Source: an uncultured Pseudomonas sp. (GTDB lineage Bacteria > Pseudomonadota > Gammaproteobacteria > Pseudomonadales > Pseudomonadaceae). From it: a stretch of 7,103 nucleotides of DNA. Where the stretch lies: positions 1 through 7,103 of the forward strand of contig CALMID010000152.1 of NCBI GenBank assembly GCA_937863915.1. The letters run 5' to 3'. A model generated the notes under the pieces. It did no database searches, was not told where the DNA came from, and worked only from the letters and a program-made list of their open reading frames with translations. This document shows positions 1 through 6,272 of this stretch, piece by piece (position 1 is the first letter of the stretch; each line of letters opens with the position of its first letter). Both the position numbers and the translations under genes were made by a program.

Positions 1-1
1 G

Positions 2-91
2 CCGGCACCCGGTGCGGCGCCGGTCAAACGTCTCGACCTGTCGCTACCGGCCAGCACGGAAACACCGGCGCTACCGGCGGGCAAACCCTGA
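2..91 (+). CDS. C-terminal end of an unidentified protein (5' end outside window)
   Basis: An open frame enters from the left edge and stops at TGA 89-91, giving 29 residues rich in Pro, Ala and Leu (it contains VKRLDLSLP and ends PAGKP). Of the three plus-strand frames this one reads most like a real protein tail: a charged and hydrophobic stretch followed by a Pro/Ala-rich, probably disordered end. It converges on the large regulator, whose stop codon lies 30 bases further on. There is too little sequence to name a family. The other plus frames give Arg- or Gly-rich text typical of out-of-frame reading. The call rests on composition only. Confidence 0.4.
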   Translation, partial: PAPGAAPVKRLDLSLPASTETPALPAGKP

Positions 92-95
92 CAGC

Positions 96-109
96 CTGTT
101 AAATAACAG
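96..109. repeat. Short inverted repeat between convergent genes
   Basis: CTGTTA-AA-TAACAG is a perfect 6-base inverted repeat lying between the stop codons of the two convergent genes. The 8-mer ACAGCCTG also occurs twice here, at 91-98 and 106-113. The stem is A/T-rich, its loop is very short and no T-tract follows on either strand. It could be a weak bidirectional transcription end but is not a canonical intrinsic terminator. Confidence 0.3.
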
Positions 110-121
110 CCTGCTCCCGAA

Positions 122-2848
122 TCAATCCAGAAGTCCCAAAGACTTGGCATGCGCCACGGCCTGGGTGCGGCGCTCCACGCCGAGCTTGCCGTTGATATGA
201 CGGGCATGGGTCTTGACCGTGTGCAGGGAGATGAACAGTCGCTCGCTGATTTCCTGATTGGAACAGCCCTGAGCGATCAGCCGCAGGACCGCCAGTTCAC
301 GCGCACTGAGGGCCTCGCCGCCGGCTGTCTGAATAACGGGCGCCTCACTGGCATTCAGCGGCAACAAGGCCTGCAAATCGCTGCGCAAGACGCCGGGCGC
401 CTGCAGGGCCAATTGCTCGGCCAGCCACTGCGGCTGATGACCGAGTAGTTCCTCGAATGGCAGCAGGGCACCACCGGCTGCCCCCTGCAGGGCGACCGCG
501 AGGCTTTGCTGAGCCTCGCGCTCACGCCCGTCGGCGTGCAGCAGCAGGCTCAACTGCACCTGGGCCATCACCGCCAACAGCAGCGCTCCGGCATTCTGCG
601 CATGCAGGATCAGGCCGCGCAGGCGCCGCTCCGCCTCACTGAGATTACCCTGCAGCCGTGCCAGGGCAGCCTGCTCCAGCGCCACATGCAGGGGCAGCTG
701 CGGATGGAACTCCGGCGCTACCGCGGCCAGGTCGCCGCCATAGGTGTGCGCCATGCGCTGCAGCCAGGCCTCGGCCAGCTCCAGCTGGCCCTGCCGCAGC
801 CACAGCTCGCATTTCACCAGGGTAATCATGGCCAGATAGAACACCGGCGGAATGTCCCAGATATGCATCAGCCGCTCGGCCTCGCCCAGCTCGGCAAAGC
901 CTTCAGCCAACTGGCCCTGACGGGCATTGAGGCTGGCCAGCACGCAGTAGCCGAGCAGCAGGCTGATGTCGCGACAGGCACGCGCCTCGGCGATGCCGGC
1001 CTGCAACGCCTGGGTGGCCGCCTCCGGCTGCAGGCGCAGGGTCAGCAGATAGCCCCGGTAGATGTTCAGGCGCGCACGCACCGCATAAAGGCGCCCGGCC
1101 GACAGGTGCTGCAGACAGGCAAGCCCCTGCTCCACCTCGTCCTGGGCGCGCAGCACTTCGCCGCGAGCCTGCAACACGCGGGCACGGTCGTAGTGCGCCA
1201 ACGCCTCGAACAGCGGATTGCCGATGCGCTGGGTCAGTTCCAGCGCATCGCGATTGAGTCCACGTGCACGCCACAGATCGCCGCGTGCCACCGCCAGGTT
1301 GGCCAGGGTCGACAGGCACATCAGGCGCTGGCCGTAGCGGCCTTCGGGCAACGCCGCCAGCGCGGCGGCGCAATACTGCTCGCCCGTGCCCATGTCGCCA
1401 CGGGCGCGGGCGACCACGCCGCTCAGGGCCAGCCACTGTCCCAGCAGCTCGCCCTGCTCCTGCGCCGAAGGCGCCGGCAGGAAGCGACCGAGCTGGCCGA
1501 TCAGGTCCTGCGCGGCGTCCAGCTGGCAAGCCAGCGCCAGTACCCAGCTGTACAGCACGATCAAGCGTGGCGAACTGGCCAGCAGGCTGTCCGGCAAGTC
1601 CATCTTCCAGCGCAGCAGCATCGCCACGTTCTGTTCGGCGAGCAGCTGCTCCTCGGAGAGGTTCTGCACCAGACTGGCCGCCACATCCGGCTGACCGGCC
1701 CGCAGGGCCTGCTCGATGGCATCGTCCAGCAGGCCCTGGCTGCTGAACCAGCGGCAGGCGCGCAGATACAGGCTGGCGGGCGGCACGCTCAGGCGATGGA
1801 CCGGACGCGAGCGCAACAGGTCGGAAAACAGGTGGTGATAACGGAACCATTTGCCCTGTTCATCCAGCGGCACCAGAAACACCTGATGCTCGCGCAGATG
1901 CTCAAGTAGCGCGGCACTGTCATGGGCATCGCGCACGGCATCGCACAGCTCGGCGCAGAAACGTTCCTGGCAGGCGGTTTCGTAGAGAAAGCTCTGCAAT
2001 TCGGCGGGCAGCCGCTCGATCACTTCCTCCAGCAGGTAGTCGCGGATCAGGCCTTCGCCGCCGTGGGGCAAGGCCCCGCCGGATGCCGTATCACCCTGCT
2101 GGGTCAGCAACCACAGACGCAAGCCGGCGACCCAGCCTTCACTGCGCGCCAGCAGCCCTTCCAGCTCGGCACGCGGCAAGCTGGCGCCCTGCTCGGCGAG
2201 TACCGCGGCACTTTCCTCGGCGGTCAGGCGCAGGTCCTGTTCGGTGAGTTTGAGCAACTGCCGCGACAGGCGCAGGCGCGCCAGGTGCCAGTCGGGGCGC
2301 TGGCGACTGGTGACCAGCAGAACCAGCCCCGCCGGCAGGTGATTGAGCAGAAACTGCAGGCAGCGATCGAGCACCGCACCCTGGGCCAGGTGATAGTCAT
2401 CCAGCACCAGCAGCACCGGCTGATCGCCGCGCAACTGCATGGCCAGCTCATCGAGCAGACTGTCCAGGCATTCCTCATAGGCAAAGGGCTGGTGCCGTTG
2501 CCGTAGTTTGAGCATCCCCAGCGCCTGCTCGCCCAGTTGCGGGAAGCACTGACGAAGGGTTTCCAGCAGGCGTTCGAGGAAGCGGCCGGGGTCGCCATCG
2601 CGACTGCTGAGCGGCAGCCACAGGCTGCGCCAGGGTGACGGCAGGTGTTCGCAGAACTCGCTGGCCAGGGAACTCTTGCCGAAGCCAGCCGGTGCGCAGA
2701 TCAGCAGCAGCCGGCCGTCGAGCCCTTGCAGCAGGCGCTGGCACAAACGTGGGCGTGGCACATAACCAGCCGGCAGCGGTGGACGAAAGGTCGGGGCAGC
2801 CGTGGTCAGGCTGATGGGACTGAGCGAGGTACGGGACAGGTCATTCAT
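122..2848 (-). CDS. MalT-like LuxR-family transcriptional regulator (large ATP-binding type)
   Basis: This 908-residue cytoplasmic regulator has the MalT architecture. An N-terminal STAND/AAA-type NTPase carries Walker A at about residues 52-60 (APAGFGKSS) and Walker B at about 144-153 (PVLLVLDDYH). A long Ala/Leu-rich helical middle region (about 370-830) looks like TPR-type repeats. The last 62 residues (847-908) are a LuxR/GerE helix-turn-helix, with SNQEISERLFISLHTVKTH as its core. About 900 residues is normal for the family. In MalT, inducer and ATP drive oligomerisation and promoter activation; the inducer and targets here are unknown. The ATG at 2848 is the only Met before the conserved LPAGYVPRPRL segment. 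No strong Shine-Dalgarno is visible, only a G-rich CGGCGG touching the start. A 117-base gap separates it from the small exported-protein gene upstream. No metabolic operon lies beside it in the window, so its regulon cannot be read from context. Confidence 0.93.
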   Translation of the reverse strand: MNDLSRTSLSPISLTTAAPTFRPPLPAGYVPRPRLCQRLLQGLDGRLLLICAPAGFGKSSLASEFCEHLPSPWRSLWLPLSSRDGDPGRFLERLLETLRQCFPQLGEQALGMLKLRQRHQPFAYEECLDSLLDELAMQLRGDQPVLLVLDDYHLAQGAVLDRCLQFLLNHLPAGLVLLVTSRQRPDWHLARLRLSRQLLKLTEQDLRLTAEESAAVLAEQGASLPRAELEGLLARSEGWVAGLRLWLLTQQGDTASGGALPHGGEGLIRDYLLEEVIERLPAELQSFLYETACQERFCAELCDAVRDAHDSAALLEHLREHQVFLVPLDEQGKWFRYHHLFSDLLRSRPVHRLSVPPASLYLRACRWFSSQGLLDDAIEQALRAGQPDVAASLVQNLSEEQLLAEQNVAMLLRWKMDLPDSLLASSPRLIVLYSWVLALACQLDAAQDLIGQLGRFLPAPSAQEQGELLGQWLALSGVVARARGDMGTGEQYCAAALAALPEGRYGQRLMCLSTLANLAVARGDLWRARGLNRDALELTQRIGNPLFEALAHYDRARVLQARGEVLRAQDEVEQGLACLQHLSAGRLYAVRARLNIYRGYLLTLRLQPEAATQALQAGIAEARACRDISLLLGYCVLASLNARQGQLAEGFAELGEAERLMHIWDIPPVFYLAMITLVKCELWLRQGQLELAEAWLQRMAHTYGGDLAAVAPEFHPQLPLHVALEQAALARLQGNLSEAERRLRGLILHAQNAGALLLAVMAQVQLSLLLHADGREREAQQSLAVALQGAAGGALLPFEELLGHQPQWLAEQLALQAPGVLRSDLQALLPLNASEAPVIQTAGGEALSARELAVLRLIAQGCSNQEISERLFISLHTVKTHARHINGKLGVERRTQAVAHAKSLGLLD

Positions 2849-2965
2849 CCGCCGCGCGGGTCTCTGGTTCTGGCAGAAATTGCTGCAGGCAGACTAACCA
2901 GTTGATGAGGCACAGAAAAGCCCCAAAGACGCCATCCTGACTGAGCGGCAGAGCGCCAGCAGCAC

Positions 2966-3184
2966 TCAACTGGCGGCGTGCATGCCCTGGGATAAGCCGA
3001 ACATCAGCAGCAGCAAGTCATTCTGCGCCGGCTGTACAGCCAGGTCTGGCGTACTGACCGGTACCGCACAGCGCGCGGCGCTGCCGACCACCTTGAGACC
3101 CGGCTCCTGCCAGGCCGCGACCGCAGCACCCAGCGTGCCCAGCGACAGGACGAGAAACAAAGCTCGAGTAGTTTCTAGCTTCAT
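2966..3184 (-). CDS. Small exported protein of unknown function
   Basis: The frame encodes 72 residues. The N-terminus looks like a Sec signal peptide: Lys2 and Arg7, a hydrophobic core at about 8-23, and a small-residue site (AVA/VAA) that would be cut near residue 23 or 24. The mature part of about 48 residues has one cysteine (Cys39), a Pro/Val-rich middle and a hydrophobic patch near the end (LLLLMFGL) before the C-terminus HAAS. I chose ATG 3184 because AGAGG lies 8 bases upstream (complement of 3193-3197) and the signal peptide starts right there; a longer frame from 3214 adds ten residues and breaks the signal-peptide pattern. It lies between the sensor kinase (120 bases upstream) and the MalT-like gene (117 bases downstream), all on one strand. 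I do not recognise the family. One cysteine argues against a small disulfide-rich toxin. The good ribosome site and signal peptide support a real gene. Confidence 0.7.
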   Translation of the reverse strand: MKLETTRALFLVLSLGTLGAAVAAWQEPGLKVVGSAARCAVPVSTPDLAVQPAQNDLLLLMFGLSQGMHAAS

Positions 3185-3219
3185 GCCCGCAACCTCTTGA
3201 AAAAGAAGCAACACACCTG

Positions 3220-3238
3220 TCAGAACACTAGTTCAGAA
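3220..3238. promoter_or_regulatory. Candidate operator upstream of the small exported-protein gene
   Basis: The plus strand reads TCAGAACACTAGTTCAGAA. It contains the 6-mer TCAGAA twice with a 13-base period (3220-3225, 3233-3238) and, nested inside, the inverted repeat GAAC-N4-GTTC (3223-3234). The site ends 36 bases upstream of the ATG at 3184, where a regulator bound near a promoter would sit. No convincing -35/-10 pair was found around it, so its role is inference. Confidence 0.3.
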
Positions 3239-3247
3239 GGCCTCCAC

Positions 3248-3265
3248 GGCCAGCACCAGCTGACC
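3248..3265 (-). other. RNA hairpin downstream of the histidine kinase gene
   Basis: Read on the minus strand, GGTCAGC-TGGT-GCTGGCC folds into a 7-pair stem (one G-U wobble) with a 4-base loop. It lies 40 bases after the kinase stop codon and before the small exported-protein gene. The position suits a transcript end or processing site, but the bases after it (GTGGAGGCC) form no T-tract, so it is not a standard intrinsic terminator. Read-through into the next gene remains possible. Confidence 0.3.
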
Positions 3266-3304
3266 AACGGTGGCTACAGTGCCCGGCTCACCATGAAAAA
3301 AGTG

Positions 3305-4579
3305 TCAAGCCGAGGGCAATCGAACGTAGAAACGGCAGCCATGCGGCTGTGCTTCCGTGAGCAGCACCTGCCAGCCCTGCAGGTGACAGATGCGCTGCAC
3401 CAGCGACAGGCCCACGCCCTTGCCCTCGCCCCCGGCCTGGGCGCCACGCTGGAAGGCCTGGAACACCGCATCCTGGAACTCCGCGGGGATGCCGATGCCA
3501 CTGTCCTCGACAACAAACCCATCGGCACTGAGGGTCAGCGCGACATGGCCGCTCTGCGTGTAGTGCAGGGCATTGCGCAACAGGTTGCTCAGCACGGTAC
3601 GCAGGAACGGCCCGTGATACAGACCCGCCGGGGTCTCCGCCGGGTCGTAGTCAAAACGCAGCCCTTTGCTCTCGATCTCGCCGCGCCACTGTGCGGCCAG
3701 TTCGTCCGCCACCTCGCGCAGGCTCTGCTGGGCGGCATGCGCCACCTGCTGGTGCTCGGCCCGCGCCAGCAGCAGGAAGGTCTGCGCCAGGTCGCGCATT
3801 TCCTCGCAGGAGCGGGCAATCTTGCCGAGGTGGCCTTGCTCGCGTGCACCGAGCGCCGGGTTGGCCTGGAGCAGTTCGCAGGAGGTGGCGATGACCATCA
3901 GCGGCGTACGCAGTTCATGACTGACATCGCTGGTGAACAGCCGCTCGCGGGTCAACGCCTGACGCAGCTGCCCCAGGGTGTCATCGAAGGCCGCTGCCAG
4001 TTGCCCCACCTCGTCAGACGGAAACTGCGGGGCCAGGGCCGGCGCCTCGCTGAGCTGCTGTTCGCGCCGACGCACCTTGGCAGCCAGGTTGATCAAGGGC
4101 GCCATGACCCGCCGCGCCATGAACACACCCAGCCCGCTGGCCATGGCCACGCTGATCAGGAAACCGACCAGCACCACCGCGAACAGCACATGTTCGCGAT
4201 CCTCGAAATCGCTCTGATCCTGCAGCAGGGCATAACGACGCCCGGCCACCTCGCGAATCACCGCGTGGTAGGCCTTGGGCGGGCGAAATACCTCATGAAA
4301 GCCCTGACTGAGATCCTGCAGGTCGGCGGGCATGGCAAATTCACCCGGCCCGCGGGAGATATAGAACAGCTGGTCGCGCTCCGGACGGTGCCGCCAGTTC
4401 TCCATGCTGTCCATGCGCAACAGACGATCCAGGTCGCCCCCCAGCGTCTGGGAGATCAGGCGCTCCTCGATCGTGTACACCGTACCGACAATGCCCAGGG
4501 CAAAAGCCCCGGCCACCAGCGTGGTCATCACCACGAAGGCGATGATGATGCGCTGCGCCAGGCCGGGCTTAAACCACAT
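3305..4579 (-). CDS. Membrane sensor histidine kinase, partner of the adjacent OmpR-type regulator (CprS-like)
   Basis: This 424-residue inner-membrane kinase has TM1 at about 11-33, a periplasmic sensor of roughly 95 residues, TM2 at about 131-156 and a HAMP-like linker at about 157-210. The dimerisation/phosphoacceptor helix carries the H-box FTSDVSHELRTPL with His221. The ATP-binding domain shows the N-box NLLRNA (332-337), the G1 box VEDSGIGIP (357-365) and a G2 box with GKGVGLSLV (386-394). All motifs of an active kinase are present. I chose ATG 4579 rather than the longer frame to 4642 because GGCGGAG lies just upstream and translation then begins directly before TM1. It overlaps the regulator gene by 11 bases, implying translational coupling. 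The sensor and H-box region resemble CprS of Pseudomonas, which responds to cationic antimicrobial peptides; this is family recall, and ligand specificity is unproven. It presumably phosphorylates the adjacent regulator. Confidence 0.93.
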   Translation of the reverse strand: MWFKPGLAQRIIIAFVVMTTLVAGAFALGIVGTVYTIEERLISQTLGGDLDRLLRMDSMENWRHRPERDQLFYISRGPGEFAMPADLQDLSQGFHEVFRPPKAYHAVIREVAGRRYALLQDQSDFEDREHVLFAVVLVGFLISVAMASGLGVFMARRVMAPLINLAAKVRRREQQLSEAPALAPQFPSDEVGQLAAAFDDTLGQLRQALTRERLFTSDVSHELRTPLMVIATSCELLQANPALGAREQGHLGKIARSCEEMRDLAQTFLLLARAEHQQVAHAAQQSLREVADELAAQWRGEIESKGLRFDYDPAETPAGLYHGPFLRTVLSNLLRNALHYTQSGHVALTLSADGFVVEDSGIGIPAEFQDAVFQAFQRGAQAGGEGKGVGLSLVQRICHLQGWQVLLTEAQPHGCRFYVRLPSA

Positions 4580-5255
4580 CGACAGGCTCCGCCAGCAGTC
4601 GATAGCCAACGCCATGCACGGTATGCAGCAGCGGCTGGGCAAAGGGTTTGTCGATCACCTGGCGCAGCTGGTGGATGTGACTGCGCAGGCTGTCGCTGTC
4701 CGGGCAATCGTCGCCCCAGATGGCTTCTTCCAGCGCATCGCGGCGTACCACGTTGGGGCTGCGCTGCATGAGGATTTCGAGGATTTTCAGGCCCAGCGGA
4801 TTGAGTTTGAGATGCCGCCCGCCGCGGCTGACCTCGAGGGTGTCGAGGTCGTAGGCGAGATCGCCGACCTGCAGGGTGCGCTTGCTCATGCCCTGGCTAC
4901 GGCGCAACACCGCCTCGATGCGCGCGGCCAGCTCGGAAAGAGCAAAGGGTTTCAGCAGGTAGTCATCGGCGCCGCTGCGAAAGCCCTGCAGGCGGTCATC
5001 CAGCGTGTCGCGGGCAGTAAGCATGATCACCGGCGTGCTGCTGCGCGCTTCCTCGCGCAGGCGCTGGCACAGAGTAAAGCCGTCGATTCCCGGCAGCATG
5101 ACGTCCAGCACCAGCAAATCGAAATGCTGGCTGCTGGCCAGCTGCAAACCACTGAGGCCGTCCTGCGCGCAGTCGACGGTATAGCCCTTGAGCGTCAGGT
5201 AATCGGCCAGATTGGCCAGGATGTCGCGATTGTCTTCGACCAGCAGGATACGCAT
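4569..5255 (-). CDS. OmpR/PhoB-family response regulator (CprR-like)
   Basis: This 228-residue cytoplasmic DNA-binding regulator has a complete receiver domain: acidic pocket Glu7/Asp8 (LLVEDN), phosphoacceptor Asp51 (LVLDVMLPGIDG), Thr80 (MLTARD) and Lys102 (LLKPF). A winged-helix domain at about 127-225 includes LRSHIHQLRQVID and ends HTVHGVGYRLL, the OmpR/PhoB signature. I chose ATG 5255 because GGAGG lies 5 bases upstream (complement of 5261-5265) and the receiver fold starts at MRILLVEDN; the frame to 5285 adds ten residues unlike any receiver. It is second in a three-gene unit, after the 74-residue small protein (59-base gap) and before the kinase (11-base overlap). The gap upstream holds an 11-base-period repeat typical of boxes bound by this family, suggesting autoregulation. 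It resembles CprR of Pseudomonas, but PmrA, QseB and other OmpR regulators share the same motifs. Confidence 0.94.
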   Translation of the reverse strand: MRILLVEDNRDILANLADYLTLKGYTVDCAQDGLSGLQLASSQHFDLLVLDVMLPGIDGFTLCQRLREEARSSTPVIMLTARDTLDDRLQGFRSGADDYLLKPFALSELAARIEAVLRRSQGMSKRTLQVGDLAYDLDTLEVSRGGRHLKLNPLGLKILEILMQRSPNVVRRDALEEAIWGDDCPDSDSLRSHIHQLRQVIDKPFAQPLLHTVHGVGYRLLAEPVDVV

Positions 5256-5273
5256 GCTCACCTCCCCCAGAGA

Positions 5274-5288
5274 GGTATGCAGCATACC
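5274..5288. repeat. Perfect 15-base palindrome over the -10 of the regulator promoter
   Basis: GGTATGC-A-GCATACC has 7-base arms around a single central base, in the 59-base gap upstream of the response regulator. It covers the candidate -10 and ends 9 bases before the GGAGG ribosome site. If transcription starts near 5274 most of it is not transcribed, so it would act as DNA, for example as a dimeric repressor site, rather than as an RNA hairpin. Confidence 0.4.
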
Positions 5289-5312
5289 GCGAGAGGCTTA
5301 GCCCTGGCTTAA
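5281..5312 (-). promoter_or_regulatory. Probable internal promoter for the response regulator/kinase pair
   Basis: On the minus strand, TATGCT (complement of 5281-5286) is a fair -10. The 6 bases at -35 spacing (17-base spacer) are GCCAGG, not a sigma-70 -35. Two half-sites of an OmpR-type repeat flank and cover that position. This is the arrangement of activator-dependent promoters of the PhoP/PmrA kind, where the bound regulator substitutes for a poor -35. A start about 7 bases after the -10 gives a leader of about 19 bases containing the GGGGGAGG ribosome site. Confidence 0.45.
5295..5312. promoter_or_regulatory. OmpR-family direct-repeat box (GGCTTA x2, 11-base period)
   Basis: The plus strand reads GGCTTAGCCCTGGCTTAA, with GGCTTA at 5295-5300 and 5306-5311. 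Tandem half-sites one helical turn apart are the general recognition pattern of OmpR/PhoB dimers, and CTTAA-type half-sites are known for PmrA-like members. It sits 40-57 bases upstream of the regulator ATG and reaches to within three bases of the small-protein stop codon. The likely ligand is the regulator encoded next to it (inference). Confidence 0.45.
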
Positions 5313-5314
5313 CT

Positions 5315-5539
5315 TCAGCTCGCCAGAGACCATTGCCGCCGTGTGGCCACAGGCGACAAAACGGCCTCCCGAGGCAACGGCTGCCCCAGCCAGGACAGGG
5401 AGAACTCGCTGACCTCGACCCAGTTCCCAACCGCTGGACACTGCCGGGCACAACGCATGACCAGGCAGCGCTGCTCGGCATCCAGCAGAACGAACTGGCG
5501 CCGCGGCGCCGGGCGAAACAGCATGAGTAAAGCCAGCAT
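5315..5539 (-). CDS. Small three-cysteine protein heading the two-component operon
   Basis: This 74-residue protein of unknown function has a short hydrophobic start (MLALLMLF), a basic stretch (RPAPRRQ), a middle part reading like alternating beta strands with three cysteines (Cys25, Cys30, Cys34; spacing C-x4-C-x3-C), then WVEVSEFSLSWLGQPLP and a Ser-rich end. I chose ATG 5539 because GGAGG (complement of 5548-5552) lies 8 bases upstream; the in-frame GTG at 5548 overlaps that site and is unlikely. The hydrophobic segment of about 8 residues is too short for a sure membrane span or classical signal peptide. It is followed at 59 bases by the response regulator on the same strand, so it probably belongs to the same transcript and may be an accessory of the sensor system. 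No family is recognised. The strong ribosome site and operon position favour a real gene. Confidence 0.68.
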   Translation of the reverse strand: MLALLMLFRPAPRRQFVLLDAEQRCLVMRCARQCPAVGNWVEVSEFSLSWLGQPLPREAVLSPVATRRQWSLAS

Positions 5540-5609
5540 GGACAACACCTCCGGGAACTGCAGCGGTTATCGCCAATCCAAGTGACACGCGCATGACAGC
5601 GCCGCGCAC

Positions 5610-5638
5610 TGCCACAGCGGCCAGGCGCTCGGTATACT
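5610..5638 (+). promoter_or_regulatory. Candidate sigma-70 promoter of the YajG-type lipoprotein gene
   Basis: TATACT at 5633-5638 is a strong -10. At 17-base spacing lies TGCCAC (5610-5615), a poor -35. A start near 5645 leaves a leader of about 29 bases ending in GGAGAG (5662-5667) before ATG 5674. The core GTATAC is self-complementary, so it could also serve the divergent minus-strand operon, but no -35 was found in that direction. Confidence 0.45.
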
Positions 5639-5673
5639 GCCGGCCATTTCCCATCCATCGTGGAGAGTCACGC

Positions 5674-6255
5674 ATGCTGCACCGTCTGTTGCTCGGAGTG
5701 TTCACCGTTGCCAGCCTGAGCCTCGCCGGCTGCGCCCTCAGCCCGCAACAGCTGGAGCCGCAACCGCTGCTCAATGGCCCGCTGATGGCCGTCGGCCAGG
5801 GCCAGCCGGTCTCGGTCAAGGTGGTCGATGGCCGTCCCTCACCGGTATTGGGCAGCCGCGGCGGCCTGTACGCCGAAACCAGCAACATCACGGTCAATGG
5901 CCAGACCCTGCTGCCGCGCCTGCAGGCCCAGGCCGACGCCGGCGTACGCCTGCTCGGCTTTACCCCGACACCCAATGCCTACAACGCGCCGCAGATCACC
6001 CTGACCCTGGCCGAGCTGACCTACCAGTCGCCCAAGGATGGCTCCTACGTCACCGAAGCCAACATCAAGGCCGTCTTCCGCGCCGACGTCCAGAACAACG
6101 GGCGCCGCTACTCCGGTCGTTACTCGGCGGCCCTGAACCAGCGTTTCGGCATGGCGCCCAACGAAGAGACCAACAGCAAGCTGGTCAGCGATGTCCTCAG
6201 CGATGCGCTGACCCGCGTCTTCAAGGACCAGAGCATCGGCCAGGCCTTGCGCTGA
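5674..6255 (+). CDS. YajG-family outer-membrane lipoprotein
   Basis: This 193-residue lipoprotein has a short signal peptide (His3-Arg4, hydrophobic core 5-18) and the lipobox LAGC with the lipidated Cys20. Ala at position +2 is not an inner-membrane retention signal, so outer-membrane sorting is expected. The body matches the YajG pattern: a central ITLTLAELTY strand, then a segment around NIKAVFRADVQNNGRRYSGRY, then a C-terminal helix with LVSDVLSDALTRVFKD. Length is close to the roughly 190 residues of E. coli YajG, whose biochemical role is not established. I chose ATG 5674 because GGAGAG lies 6 bases upstream and the signal peptide starts there; the frame open to 5593 has no such support. 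It is divergent from the two-component operon across 134 bases and ends 17 bases before an intrinsic terminator, so it is probably a single-gene unit. Confidence 0.88.
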   Translation: MLHRLLLGVFTVASLSLAGCALSPQQLEPQPLLNGPLMAVGQGQPVSVKVVDGRPSPVLGSRGGLYAETSNITVNGQTLLPRLQAQADAGVRLLGFTPTPNAYNAPQITLTLAELTYQSPKDGSYVTEANIKAVFRADVQNNGRRYSGRYSAALNQRFGMAPNEETNSKLVSDVLSDALTRVFKDQSIGQALR

Positions 6256-6272
6256 AGTTTTGCGCACGGAAG

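Noticed and set aside
506..1909. 467-residue plus-strand open frame opposite the MalT-like gene
   Set aside because: It is exactly antisense to a protein with intact Walker and helix-turn-helix motifs. Its Gln/Leu/Arg/Ala-rich text shows no domain or ribosome site and is the usual high-G+C shadow.
2864..2901. Inverted repeat CTGGTT...AACCAG upstream of the MalT-like gene
   Set aside because: Six-base arms around a 26-base loop are common by chance; no promoter elements align with it and there is no T-tract.
3207..3222. Sigma-54-like sequence TGACAGGTGTGTTGCT on the minus strand
   Set aside because: The -12 part (TTGC) fits, but the essential GG at -24 is GA, and the predicted start would fall inside the ribosome site of the small gene.
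3197..4771. 524-residue plus-strand open frame opposite the kinase and regulator end
   Set aside because: It runs across two real genes and an intergenic gap, is rich in Gln, His and Arg and has no recognisable motif; it is a shadow frame.
5601..5621. GCCGC...GCGGC inverted repeat between the divergent genes
   Set aside because: Five G/C bases with an 11-base loop are expected by chance in DNA of this composition.
5593..5673. 27-residue N-terminal extension of the lipoprotein frame
   Set aside because: It would bury the signal peptide and lipobox and skip the ribosome site directly before 5674.
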